64,000 nucleotides of DNA from Ectopseudomonas guguanensis. Its GTDB lineage: Bacteria > Pseudomonadota > Gammaproteobacteria > Pseudomonadales > Pseudomonadaceae. Shown here one piece after another: positions 44,784 to 53,028 of this stretch. Where the stretch lies: the NCBI RefSeq assembly GCF_900104265.1, contig NZ_FNJJ01000017.1, forward strand, positions 1 to 64,000, given 5' to 3'. Every line of letters begins with the position of its first letter. Within the stretch, counting starts at the first letter, position 1. The position numbers and the translations under genes are program-made. The notes under the pieces were generated by a model. It was not told the DNA's origin, did not search any database, and was given only the letters and a program-made list of their open reading frames with translations.

Positions 44784-44851
44784 GAAGGGTGACAAGCAAC
44801 AACAGGATTCGGCGAGCCCGGAACCAGTGCGTCAGGCTCGGGGTCAGGTAC

Positions 44852-45211
44852 TTACTTGGGTTCGAAGATTACGTAGACCTTGCGGCAGGCCTCCAGCACT
44901 TCCCAGGTGCCGGAGAACCCGGCGGGAATCACGAAGCGGTCGCCGGCGCGTACGATCTTGGCGTTGCCATCGGCATCACGCAGCACGGAAACACCCTGGA
45001 GGATTTCGCAGTACTCGTGCTCGGTGTAGTTCACCGTCCACTGGCCCACTGCACCTTCCCAGATGCCGGTGCTGAACTGGCCGCAGGGGCTGCTGTAATG
45101 GTTGCGTACGCTCTGCTCGGGGTCGCCCTTGAGCACTTTCTCCGCTGCGGGGCGATAGTGTTCGGCGGCCGTGCCGGCCTGGGCGAAGTCGACGATCTGC
45201 TCGATGTTCAT
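44852..45211 (-). CDS. Cupin domain protein (EutQ-like/DUF861)
   Basis: 119 aa from MNIEQIV at 45211. A single small beta-barrel: WTVNYTEHEYCEILQGVSVL around residues 60-79 with the H/E metal-ligand pattern of cupin_3 proteins, then RAGDRFVIPAGFSGTWEVLE. The enzyme activity, if any, is unknown. It diverges from the kauB-like dehydrogenase gene by about 250 bases, which suggests a link to polyamine or GABA metabolism, an inference from position only. The upstream extension of the frame lacks a binding site. Confidence 0.8.
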   Translation of the reverse strand: MNIEQIVDFAQAGTAAEHYRPAAEKVLKGDPEQSVRNHYSSPCGQFSTGIWEGAVGQWTVNYTEHEYCEILQGVSVLRDADGNAKIVRAGDRFVIPAGFSGTWEVLEACRKVYVIFEPK

Positions 45212-45463
45212 CTGGCGGTTCCGTGGTGGTCGGTGGCGCCAGCCGTGCCCCGTACGGGTGCAGCTGGCGAAGTCGTGGCAGCAGTCTATGTTTAAAAAAA
45301 CGAACATGACAAGGGGCTTTTGCCAGCCTTTGTCAAAAATATTGAAAAGCTACAGGCCTCTGGTTTAGTGTGGCGAGCAGGATTCGGCCAGCGACCTGGC
45401 CTTGCAGAATTATTGACAGTGCGCGCCTGGTTCAGGCGCCGCTTCCAACCTGGAGATGCCGGA

Positions 45464-46957
45464 ATGACTAGCCTGACTCGTGCCGACTGGGAACAGCGCG
45501 CCAAGACCCTGACCATCGAAACCCGCGCCTTCGTCCATGGCGAATATCGCGCCGCCGAGTCCGGCGCCACCTTCGAGTGCATCAGCCCGGTCGACGGCCG
45601 TCTGCTCGGCCAGGTGGCCAGCTGCGACCAGGCCGACGCCGAGCTGGCGGTCAAGGACGCCCGCGCCACCTTCGAGTCCGGCGTGTGGTCGCGCCTGGCC
45701 CCGGCCAAGCGCAAGAAGGTGATGATCCGTTTCGCCGAGCTGATCGAACAGCACGGCGAGGAGCTGGCCCTGCTGGAAACCCTGGACATGGGCAAGCCTA
45801 TCAGCGACTCGCTGAGCATCGACGTCAGCAGCGCGGCCAACGCCATCCGCTGGAGCGGCGAGGCCATCGACAAGATCTACGACGAAGTCGCCGCCACCGC
45901 CCATGACGAGCTGGGCCTGGTCACCCGCGAGCCGGTCGGCGTGGTCGCCGCCATCGTGCCGTGGAACTTCCCGCTGCTGATGACCTGCTGGAAGCTCGGC
46001 CCGGCGCTGGCCACCGGCAACTCGATCATCCTCAAGCCCTCCGAGAAGTCGCCGCTGACCGGTATCCGCATCGCCCAGCTGGCCATCGAGGCCGGCATTC
46101 CGGCGGGCGTGTTCAACGTGCTGCCGGGCTTCGGCCACACCGTCGGCAAGGCCCTGGCCCTGCACATGGACGTCGACACCCTGGTGTTCACCGGTTCGAC
46201 CAAGATCGCCAAGCAGCTGATGATCTACGCCGGCGAGTCGAACATGAAGCGCGTCTGGCTGGAGGCCGGCGGCAAGAGCCCGAACATCGTCTTCGCCGAC
46301 GCGCCGGACCTCAAAGCCGCTGCCGAAGCCGCCGCCAGCGCCATTGCCTTCAACCAGGGCGAGGTCTGCACCGCCGGTTCGCGCCTGCTGGTGGAAAACT
46401 CCATCAAGGACAAGTTCGTGCCCATGGTGGTCGAGGCGATCAAGGCCTGGAAGCCGGGCAACCCGCTGGACCCGGCGACCAATGTCGGTGCGCTGGTCGA
46501 CACCACGCAGATGAACAACGTGCTGAGCTACATCCAGGCCGGTCATGACGACGGCGCCAGGCTGGTGGCCGGCGGCAAGCGGGTGATGGAAGAAACCGGC
46601 GGCACCTACGTCGAGCCGACCATCTTCGACGGCGTGAACAACGCCATGCGTATCGCCAAGGAAGAGATCTTCGGCCCGGTGCTGTCGGTAATCGGTTTCG
46701 ACGATCAGGACGAGGCCATCGCCATCGCCAACGACACCGTTTACGGCCTGGCCGCTGCGGTGTGGACCAGCAACCTGTCGCGCGCCCACCTGGTAGGCAA
46801 GGCGCTGCGCGCCGGCAGCGTGTGGATCAACCAGTACGACGGCGGCGACATGACCGCGCCGTTCGGCGGCTTCAAGCAGTCCGGCAACGGTCGCGACAAG
46901 TCGCTGCACGCGTTCGACAAGTACACCGAGCTGAAGGCCACCTGGATCAAACTGTAA
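45464..46957 (+). CDS. kauB: Gamma-aminobutyraldehyde/gamma-glutamyl-aminobutyraldehyde dehydrogenase family (KauB/PuuC-like)
   Basis: 497 aa aldehyde dehydrogenase. Motifs: AIVPWNFPLLMTCWKLGPALATG, FTGSTKIAKQLM, catalytic Glu in WLEAGGKSPNIVFADAPDL and catalytic Cys in FNQGEVCTAGSRLLV. Its sequence style and neighbours (PuuB-like oxidase, cupin) match the P. aeruginosa KauB/PauC enzyme that oxidises aminoaldehydes from arginine, agmatine and polyamine breakdown to GABA or guanidinobutyrate. The start at 45464 has GGAGA about 8 bases upstream; the frame extends further up without support. Exact substrate is inferred. A terminator follows at 47031. Confidence 0.87.
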   Translation: MTSLTRADWEQRAKTLTIETRAFVHGEYRAAESGATFECISPVDGRLLGQVASCDQADAELAVKDARATFESGVWSRLAPAKRKKVMIRFAELIEQHGEELALLETLDMGKPISDSLSIDVSSAANAIRWSGEAIDKIYDEVAATAHDELGLVTREPVGVVAAIVPWNFPLLMTCWKLGPALATGNSIILKPSEKSPLTGIRIAQLAIEAGIPAGVFNVLPGFGHTVGKALALHMDVDTLVFTGSTKIAKQLMIYAGESNMKRVWLEAGGKSPNIVFADAPDLKAAAEAAASAIAFNQGEVCTAGSRLLVENSIKDKFVPMVVEAIKAWKPGNPLDPATNVGALVDTTQMNNVLSYIQAGHDDGARLVAGGKRVMEETGGTYVEPTIFDGVNNAMRIAKEEIFGPVLSVIGFDDQDEAIAIANDTVYGLAAAVWTSNLSRAHLVGKALRAGSVWINQYDGGDMTAPFGGFKQSGNGRDKSLHAFDKYTELKATWIKL

Positions 46958-47030
46958 CGCTGCGTCACGGGCGGCCGTTGGCCGTCTGAAGGTCCGCCCT
47001 TCGGGGCCGACTCATCATGAGTCATACCTG

Positions 47031-47068
47031 CGGCCGGGTTTCCTTGGGGAAGTCCGGCCGTTTTGTTT
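47031..47068 (+). terminator. Terminator downstream of kauB-like gene
   Basis: CGGCCGG (47031-47037) pairs with CCGGCCG (47054-47060), with an additional inner TCC/GGA pairing, followed by TTTTGTTT. Confidence 0.85.
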
Positions 47069-47129
47069 GGCGTTGGATCAATGCCGTGTTGGGGGCAGCT
47101 GTCATCCATGAGGGCGATGGCCCGGGTTC

Positions 47130-47210
47130 GTAGGGTGCGCCGCGCGCACCAGCGTTTGTCACCAGGTGCCGGCGCAAGCAGCAACCCCCGGTGCGCACAG
47201 CGCACCCTAC
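47130..47210. repeat. Inverted pair of GTAGGG palindromic repeats
   Basis: Two units face each other: GTAGGGTGCGCCGCGCGCAC at 47130 onward and GTGCGCACAGCGCACCCTAC ending at 47210. Each unit is itself palindromic, so the pair can form a REPIN-like long hairpin. Confidence 0.75.
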
Positions 47211-47276
47211 ACAGTGCCCTTGCCGAGCAGGGGCATGGTCTTTTGTTTCAGGGCCACGACATAAAGGAGTCTGGCA

Positions 47277-48434
47277 ATGCGTTGGGGCACCTATTTCGCC
47301 GTCTGTGCGGCGGTCATCAGCATCGGCCTGGCGCTGGGCGTGACCATGCCGCTGGTGTCGCTGCGCCTGGAAAGCTGGGGCTACGACTCCTTCGCCATCG
47401 GCGTGATGGCCGCCACTCCGGCCGTTGGCGTGCTGCTCGGTGCCTTGCTGGCGGGGCGCCTGGCGGCGCGCTTCGGCACCACCGTGCTGATGCAGCTGTG
47501 CCTGCTGCTCGGTGCAGTGTCGGTGGCGGGGCTGGCGCTGGTGCAGAACTATGCGGTGTGGGTTGGCCTGCGCCTGTTCATCGGTGTGGCGCTGACCGTG
47601 GTGTTCATCCTCGGTGAAAGCTGGATCAACCAACTTGCTGTGGAGAAGTGGCGCGGCCGCCTGGTGGCCCTGTACGGCACCGGCTATGCCCTCAGCCAGC
47701 TCAGCGGCCCCCTGCTGCTGACGGCGCTCGGCACGGCGACCGATGCGGGGTTCTGGACGGGCGTGTGCCTGCTGATCGGCGGCTCGCTGATCCTGCTCGG
47801 GCGCAGCGGCGCGCCGCAGGTGGATGCGCACAGCGCCTCCGGGCGCGGACTGCTGGTGTTCTGCCGCAAGCTGCCGGCGATCGCCTGGGCGGTGATGCTG
47901 TTTGCCGGTTTCGAAGCGATGATGCTGACCCTGTTGCCGATCTACGGCCTGCGCCAGGGCTTCACTCAGGAAGTGGCATTGTTCATGGTCAGCGTGGTGG
48001 TGGTTGGCGATGCGGTGCTGCAGCTGCCCATCGGTTGGCTGGCCGACCGCATGTCGCGGCAGACCCTGTTCCGCGCCTGCGGCGTGGTGCTGCTGCTGTC
48101 CAGCCTGGCCATTCCATCCTTGCTGCACACGCCGTTGATCTGGCCGGTGCTGGTGGCCTTCGGTGCCAGCGCCGGTGGCCTGTTCACCCTGTCGCTGATC
48201 ATGATCGGCGAGCGCTATCGTGACGACGAGCTGGTGCGCGCCAATGCGCACGTCGCCCAGCTGTGGGGGCTGGGCTGCCTGGTCGGGCCGCTGACCACCG
48301 GCGCCGTCAGCCAGTGGCTGAGCGGCCATGCGCTGCCTTTGATGATGGCCACCGGTGCGCTGGTGTTCGTCATTCTGGCCAGCAAGCCTGGCGCCTTCAG
48401 CGAGATGGACGCGGCACGCGCAGCGCGTTCCTGA
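47277..48434 (+). CDS. MFS transporter (YcaD-like)
   Basis: 385 aa, twelve predicted membrane helices, N-terminal MRWGTYFAVCAAVISIGLALGVTMPLVSLRLE. The motif ILGESWINQLAVEKWRGRLVALYGTGYALSQLSGP resembles the YcaD branch of MFS proteins. Substrate unknown. It lies between the kauB-like gene and the convergent MocR gene (21 bases apart), so a role in uptake of an amine is possible but unproven. AAGGAG precedes the start. Confidence 0.88.
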   Translation: MRWGTYFAVCAAVISIGLALGVTMPLVSLRLESWGYDSFAIGVMAATPAVGVLLGALLAGRLAARFGTTVLMQLCLLLGAVSVAGLALVQNYAVWVGLRLFIGVALTVVFILGESWINQLAVEKWRGRLVALYGTGYALSQLSGPLLLTALGTATDAGFWTGVCLLIGGSLILLGRSGAPQVDAHSASGRGLLVFCRKLPAIAWAVMLFAGFEAMMLTLLPIYGLRQGFTQEVALFMVSVVVVGDAVLQLPIGWLADRMSRQTLFRACGVVLLLSSLAIPSLLHTPLIWPVLVAFGASAGGLFTLSLIMIGERYRDDELVRANAHVAQLWGLGCLVGPLTTGAVSQWLSGHALPLMMATGALVFVILASKPGAFSEMDAARAARS

Positions 48435-48455
48435 TCGCGCTCGGGGCTACTGCGC

Positions 48456-49895
48456 CTAGGCCTGGGTCTGCTGCAGGTCGGCTTCCTCGATGAGCTCGGC
48501 GATGGTCGCGCCGATCTGCTTCACCGCCGCCTCGATGGTCGCGCTCGGCGGTTCGGCGTAGTTCAGGCGGATGCAGTTGCGATACTTGCCGGCCGCCGAA
48601 AAGATGCTGCCCGGCGCGATCTGGATCTTGTGCGGCAACAGCGCGCGATTGAGCTTCTGGCTGTCGAAGCCCTGTGGCATCTCCACCCAGAGCATGAAGC
48701 TGCCCTGCGGTCGGCTGACCCGGGTGCCGGCAGGGAAATAGCGGCTGACCCAATCCACCATCAGGTCGCGGCTGCGCAGGTACTGCGCGCGCATGCGCCG
48801 CAGGTGCGGTTCGTAATGCCCGTCCTTGAGATACTCGGCCAGCGCCAGCTGCGGCAGCTGCGCGGTGCTGCCGGTGCCCAGGTACTTCATGTGCACCACC
48901 TGCTCCAGGTAGCGCCCCGGGGCGATCCAGCCGACGCGCAGGCCGGGCGCCAGGGTCTTGGAGAAGGAGCTGCAGAACAGCACGCGGCCATCCTCGTCGT
49001 AGGACTTGATGCTGCGTGGGCGCGGGTAGCTGTAGGCGAGGTCGGCGTACACGTCGTCCTCGATGATGGCCACATCGAAGCGCTGCGCCAGAGCGACCAG
49101 GGCGCGCTTGTTGGCGTCGGGCATGATGTAGCCGAGCGGGTTGTTGCAGTTGGGGGTGAGCTGGATGGCCTTGATCGGCCACTGCTCCAGAGCCATTTCC
49201 AGGGCGTCGAGGTTGATTCCGGTGAGCGGGTCGGTGGGCAGCTCCAGCGCCTTCATGCCGAAACCCTTGAGCGCCTGCATGACGCCATGGAAGCTCGGCG
49301 AGTCGACCGCGACGATGTCACCGGGCTGGCAGATGGCGCGCACGGCCGCCGACAGGGCTTCGTGGCAACCGGTGGTGACCACCAGGTCCTGGGCTTCCAG
49401 TTGGCAGCCGGAGTCGAGCATCAGCCGGGCGATCTGTTCGCGCAGGCGAATATCGCCGCGAATGCCGCCATAGGTGAGTACGTCCGGGTCCTGCCGGCGC
49501 GCCTGGCGCGACAGGTTGCGCAGCAGCGGCTTGAGCGTCGGGCTGCTGATATCGGGGCGGCCGCGGCCCAGCTGCAGCATGTCATGCTGCGGCGAGCTGC
49601 TGATCAGTTCCAGCACGTGATCCCACTGCGAGACTTCCACGGGGCGCTGGGCGGCGCGACTGATCTGCGGCAGGGCCGGTATCTGTCGTGCTACCGGCAC
49701 GAAGTAGCCGGATTTCGGCCGTGGTGCGGCCAGCCCCATGTCCTCGAGGTGGCGGTAGGCCTGCTGCACGGTGCTGAGGCTGACGCCGTGCTCCTGGCTG
49801 AGGCTGCGTATCGATGGCAGGCGGTCGCCGGGACGGTACAGCCCCTGTTCGATGCGGGTGCCGAGCAGTTCGGCCAGATTCAGATAGAGCGTCAT
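48456..49895 (-). CDS. MocR-type GntR regulator with aminotransferase domain
   Basis: 479 aa. An N-terminal GntR winged helix (GTRIEQGLYRPGDRLPSIRSLSQEHGVSLSTVQQAYRHLEDMGL, about 10-55) is joined to a fold-type I aminotransferase-like domain. The PLP Lys is in FCSSFSKTLAPGLRVGWI near residue 313. MocR proteins bind PLP and often an amine or amino acid, and typically regulate a divergent neighbour. Here that is the DUF1127 gene, 182 bases away. The surrounding amine genes suggest an amine-related signal. Confidence 0.92.
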   Translation of the reverse strand: MTLYLNLAELLGTRIEQGLYRPGDRLPSIRSLSQEHGVSLSTVQQAYRHLEDMGLAAPRPKSGYFVPVARQIPALPQISRAAQRPVEVSQWDHVLELISSSPQHDMLQLGRGRPDISSPTLKPLLRNLSRQARRQDPDVLTYGGIRGDIRLREQIARLMLDSGCQLEAQDLVVTTGCHEALSAAVRAICQPGDIVAVDSPSFHGVMQALKGFGMKALELPTDPLTGINLDALEMALEQWPIKAIQLTPNCNNPLGYIMPDANKRALVALAQRFDVAIIEDDVYADLAYSYPRPRSIKSYDEDGRVLFCSSFSKTLAPGLRVGWIAPGRYLEQVVHMKYLGTGSTAQLPQLALAEYLKDGHYEPHLRRMRAQYLRSRDLMVDWVSRYFPAGTRVSRPQGSFMLWVEMPQGFDSQKLNRALLPHKIQIAPGSIFSAAGKYRNCIRLNYAEPPSATIEAAVKQIGATIAELIEEADLQQTQA

Positions 49896-50077
49896 GACAA
49901 TCGTCCGCCTGTTGCAAGGTGTATGGACAGCAACCAGTACAGATCGCGGTGAAAAATCCCATTCAGGGAAGTTTGACGAGATCTGTATGGAGTTAATAAG
50001 AGTTTTTTGAATCTGTCATGACTTTTCTTCTGACGGCATTCTGATCTCCCATGACAGAAGGCAACGGGAGAACAGCC
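49896..50077. promoter_or_regulatory. Shared MocR/DUF1127 control region with clustered repeats
   Basis: Two perfect 8-bp inverted pairs are present: TACAGATC (49938-49945) with GATCTGTA (49980-49987), and CTGTCATG (50013-50020) with CATGACAG (50050-50057). ATCTGTATGG (49981) and ATCTGTCATG (50011) are near-direct repeats 30 bases apart. A possible promoter is TTGACG (49973-49978) with TAATAA (49994-49999), short spacing of 15. Confidence 0.55.
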
Positions 50078-50302
50078 ATGACCGGGTTCAGCAATACAGA
50101 TTTTGTAGCATTAGGTGAGGCCGTGCGGATTACTACGCACAAGGGCGAGGTTCGCTACTTCGGCCGCGACTGGCCGGCCTTCTGGCGGCGCCTGAACACT
50201 CGTCGCGTGCTGCTCAAGCTCAACGATCAGCAACTGCACGACATCGGCCTGAGCCGCGCCCAGGCCGAGCGCGAGGCGCGCCTGCCGTTCTGGAACCTGT
50301 AG
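50078..50302 (+). CDS. DUF1127 (YjiS-like) miniprotein
   Basis: 74 aa from the ATG at 50078 with GGGAG about 7 bases upstream; the ATG at 50051 lacks a site. The C-terminal half carries the DUF1127 core: RLNTRRVLLKLNDQQLHDIGLSRAQAEREA, an Arg-rich helix followed by the LxDIGLSR motif. Such proteins are usually 45-75 aa and in some alphaproteobacteria bind RNA or affect phosphate and carbon metabolism. Its role here is unknown. It diverges from the MocR gene and is its most likely target. Confidence 0.85.
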   Translation: MTGFSNTDFVALGEAVRITTHKGEVRYFGRDWPAFWRRLNTRRVLLKLNDQQLHDIGLSRAQAEREARLPFWNL

Positions 50303-50360
50303 GGGGCCGGCTTCACTGCACGGCACGCCGCAGGAGCGGCTTCAGCCGCGATCTGTAGGC

Positions 50361-51674
50361 CTACAGCAATTCTTTCAAGCGGTGCCAGGCCATCCCCAGT
50401 GCCAGCAGCGGCGAGCGCAGGTGCTTGCCGCCGGGGAAGGTCATGTGCGGGACCTGGGCGAACAGGTCGAAGCCGCGGCTTTCCTGTCCGGCGATGGCCT
50501 CGGCGAGCAGCTTGCCGGCCAGATGCGTAGCGTTGACGCCGTGCCCGGCATAGGCCTGGGCGTGGAACACGTTGGGCTGGTCCTTGAGTCGACCGATCTG
50601 TGGCAGGCGGTTGGCACCGATGCCGATCATCCCGCCCCACTGGAAGTCGATACGCACGTTGGCCAGCTGCGGGAAGACCTTGAGCATCTTCGGCCGCATG
50701 TAGGCGGCGATGTCGGCCGGATCGCGCCCGGAATAGTGGCAGGCTCCACCGAACAGCAGGCGACGGTCGGCCGAGAGACGGTAGTAGTCGACGGTCACGC
50801 GCTGGTCGCACAGCGCCATGTTCTGCGGGATCAGTTGGCGCGCCTGCTCTTCGGAAAGCGGTTCGGTGGCGATGATATAGCTGCCGGCCGGCAGCACCTT
50901 GCCGCTCAGCGTCGGGTTGAGACCGTGGATATAGGCATTGCAGGCCAGCACCAGGTATTTGGCGCGTACCTGGCCGGTGGCAGTGTGCACGCGCACTTCG
51001 CTGCCGTAGTCGATGCCGGTCACCGGGGAGTCTTCGAACAGCTGCACGCCCAGCGACTGGGCGGCAGCGGCTTCGCCAAGCGCCAGGTTGAGTGGGTGCA
51101 GATGGCCCGAGCCCATGTCGATCATGGCGCCGTGATAATTGTCGGAGCCGACCACCTCATGGATGCGCTCCTTCGGCACCATGCGCAGTTCGTGGCGATA
51201 ACCGAGGCTTTCCAGCTCGGCCTTGTCTTCGGCAAAACCGTCCATGTGCGCCGGCTTGTTGGCCAAGTCGCAATAGCCCCAAGTCAGGTCGCAGTCGATG
51301 CGAAACTGCTCGACGCGGCTACGCACGATCTCCACGGCTTCCAGGCCCATCAGCTTGAACTGGCGTACGCCCTCCTTGCCGACCACCGATTCGAACTGCT
51401 CGACATCATGGCCGACGCCGCGAATCAGCTGCCCGCCGTTGCGCCCGCTGGCGCCCCAGCCGATCTTGCGCGCCTCCAGCAGGGCCACCGAGAGGCCCTT
51501 CTGGGCCAGCTCGATGGCCGTGTTCAGGCCGCTGTAGCCGCCCCCGACGATGCACACATCCACCCGCAGTTCGCCACCCAGCGGCGGGTAGGCCAGCTGG
51601 CGATTGACGCTGGCGGCGTAATAGGAAGCGGCGTGCTGCGGGCTGTGGACGGGCTGGTGAACGCGGGCGTTCAT
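50361..51674 (-). CDS. FAD-dependent amine oxidase (PuuB/gamma-glutamylputrescine oxidase-like)
   Basis: 437 aa, DAO-family flavoenzyme. N-terminal FAD motif VDVCIVGGGYSGLNTAIELAQKGLSVALLEA (about 37-67), then IGWGASGRNGGQLIRG, typical of PuuB proteins. C-terminal MIGIGANRLPQIGRL and YAGHGVNATHLAGKLLAEAI complete the flavin site. It probably oxidises an amine such as gamma-glutamyl-putrescine to an aldehyde for the KauB-like enzyme. Exact substrate is unproven. A perfect palindrome lies about 50 bases upstream of the start. Confidence 0.88.
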   Translation of the reverse strand: MNARVHQPVHSPQHAASYYAASVNRQLAYPPLGGELRVDVCIVGGGYSGLNTAIELAQKGLSVALLEARKIGWGASGRNGGQLIRGVGHDVEQFESVVGKEGVRQFKLMGLEAVEIVRSRVEQFRIDCDLTWGYCDLANKPAHMDGFAEDKAELESLGYRHELRMVPKERIHEVVGSDNYHGAMIDMGSGHLHPLNLALGEAAAAQSLGVQLFEDSPVTGIDYGSEVRVHTATGQVRAKYLVLACNAYIHGLNPTLSGKVLPAGSYIIATEPLSEEQARQLIPQNMALCDQRVTVDYYRLSADRRLLFGGACHYSGRDPADIAAYMRPKMLKVFPQLANVRIDFQWGGMIGIGANRLPQIGRLKDQPNVFHAQAYAGHGVNATHLAGKLLAEAIAGQESRGFDLFAQVPHMTFPGGKHLRSPLLALGMAWHRLKELL

Positions 51675-51722
51675 GTGCGAAATCCTGATTTTGTTGTGTG
51701 GAAAATTAAACGCAGCATAAGC

Positions 51723-51740
51723 GCGTGACTGTTATCACGC
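51723..51740. promoter_or_regulatory. Palindrome upstream of PuuB-like oxidase
   Basis: GCGTGA (51723-51728) and TCACGC (51735-51740) are exact inverted arms around a 6-base centre, about 50 bases before the oxidase start. It may be an operator; the regulator is unknown. Confidence 0.45.
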
Positions 51741-51926
51741 CAAGAGACAGGCAGAAAAAAGCAGCCTGCCTTCGCTCATGGCGTTTTGGTCTGTCGCCGC
51801 TGAAGCGCTTCTCACAGGGAGTGCCGGGCCGTGGTGGGAAGGGCTTCAGCCGCGACTGGAGGCGTCTGAGCGAATGACATTGCGGCGCCTGGCAGTAAAC
51901 TTGCCGCTGTCGCTTAAGGATGTCCA

Positions 51927-52283
51927 ATGATGAGCTGCACCGACCGCAAGATCGACCACCTGCGCAGGCAGATCCCGCGCTTCGACTGCGTGCCCGGTTG
52001 CCACGACTGCTGTGGGCCGGTCACGGCCTCGTCCGAGGAATTGGCCCGCCTGCCGGTCAAGAGCGATGCCGAGCACGATGCGGCGCTGGCCGAATACAAC
52101 TGCGTACACCTGGGACCGGATGGCTGCGAGGTGTATGACCAGCGCCCGCTGATCTGCCGGCTGTTCGGTACCACGCCGAACCTGCCCTGTCCCCACGGCC
52201 GCGGACCGGAGCAGCCGATCGAGCCGGCGGTGGAGCGCCAGGTGCACCGGCTGATCGCCACCACGCGGCAGCGGCTCGTGTAG
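51927..52283 (+). CDS. YkgJ-family zinc/iron cysteine cluster protein
   Basis: 118 aa, cytoplasmic. Cysteine motif CVPGCHDCCGPVTAS at about residues 21-35, then CVHLGPDGCEVYDQRPLICRLFG, giving the CxxCC...C...C pattern of the CxxCxxCC/YkgJ family thought to bind a metal ion. The biochemical role is unknown. AAGGA lies 6 bases before the start. It lies alone between the oxidase and the dad genes, followed by a palindromic repeat pair. Confidence 0.82.
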   Translation: MMSCTDRKIDHLRRQIPRFDCVPGCHDCCGPVTASSEELARLPVKSDAEHDAALAEYNCVHLGPDGCEVYDQRPLICRLFGTTPNLPCPHGRGPEQPIEPAVERQVHRLIATTRQRLV

Positions 52284-52310
52284 GGTTTCGCGGGGCCGCC
52301 TAGGCTGTGA

Positions 52311-52367
52311 GTAGGGTGCGCCGTGCGCACCAATGCATATAAAGCTGGTGCGCATGGCGCACCCTAC
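52311..52367. repeat. Inverted pair of GTAGGG palindromic repeats
   Basis: GTAGGGTGCGCCGTGCGCAC at 52311 onward and GTGCGCATGGCGCACCCTAC ending at 52367, separated by about 17 AT-rich bases. It lies between two convergent genes and could act as a shared transcript end. Confidence 0.78.
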
Positions 52368-52383
52368 GGTCCGCAGCCTTGGC

Positions 52384-52872
52384 TCATTCCGGCACCGGCA
52401 GGGCCAGCGATTCCTTCACCTCTTCCATGACGATGTAACTCTTCGACTCGCGCACGTGCGGCAGCTTGAGCAGGATGTCGCCGAGCAGCTTGCGGTAGCT
52501 GGCCATCTCGTTGATGCGCGCCTTCACCAGGTAGTCGAAGTCGCCGGATACCAGGTGACATTCCAGCACGTGGGGCAGCTTGAGCACGGCGCGGCGGAAT
52601 TCCTCGAAGGTGTCGCCGGACTTGTAGTCCAGGCTGATTTCGACGAATACCAGCAGGTTGGCCTTGAGGTTCTGCGGGTTGAGGCGGGCGTGGTAGCCCA
52701 TGATGATGCCTTCGCGCTCCAGGCGGCGTACGCGCTCGGTGCAGGGCGTGGTCGACAGCCCCACGCGCTCGCCCAGTTCGGTGAAGCTGATGCGCCCGTC
52801 CTCCTGCAGGATGCGGAGGATGTTGCGGTCGATCTTGTCCAGTTCACGACGGCTTTGATGCTGGGTTCTCAT
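52384..52872 (-). CDS. dadR: Lrp/AsnC-family regulator of D-alanine catabolism
   Basis: 162 aa. The helix-turn-helix (LDKIDRNILRILQEDGRISFTELGERVGLSTTPCTERVRRLEREGII, about 11-57) is followed by the RAM effector domain (VFVEISLDYKSGDTFEEF; HLVSGDFDYLVKARINEM). It is divergent from dadA and equal in length to DadR of P. aeruginosa, which activates dadAX in response to alanine. The start at 52872 is set by the conserved MRTQHQSRRELDKIDR; the frame stays open for another 1.4 kb upstream, but that is the reverse side of dadA. Confidence 0.93.
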   Translation of the reverse strand: MRTQHQSRRELDKIDRNILRILQEDGRISFTELGERVGLSTTPCTERVRRLEREGIIMGYHARLNPQNLKANLLVFVEISLDYKSGDTFEEFRRAVLKLPHVLECHLVSGDFDYLVKARINEMASYRKLLGDILLKLPHVRESKSYIVMEEVKESLALPVPE

Positions 52873-53028
52873 GGGGAATCCGCCTCTGCAAAACGGCTTT
52901 TTGCCAAGAATTCTCGCCAAATATAGCTGTGTATATGGTGAAAAGCACTGCACGGCTCTTCCTATACTGCGCCCATCGACAACAATGGCCTGTAACGCAC
53001 GCGCCTTGGGCGCGGCGGGGAGAAAAAC
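52873..53028. promoter_or_regulatory. dadR-dadA divergent control region
   Basis: 156 bases. A -10-like TATACT at 52962-52967 points toward dadA. The AT-rich stretch around 52903-52930 has a palindromic AGAATTCT (52907-52914) and two GCCAA repeats (52903 and 52916), plausible Lrp-type contacts. Confidence 0.45.

Larger units (their letters stand above)
46958..47276. other. Intergenic region with terminator and repeat pair before MFS gene
   Basis: About 320 bases. It holds the kauB terminator (47031-47068) and a pair of palindromic GTAGGG units (47130-47210). AAGGAG lies about 8 bases before the MFS ATG. No other gene is visible. Confidence 0.6.
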
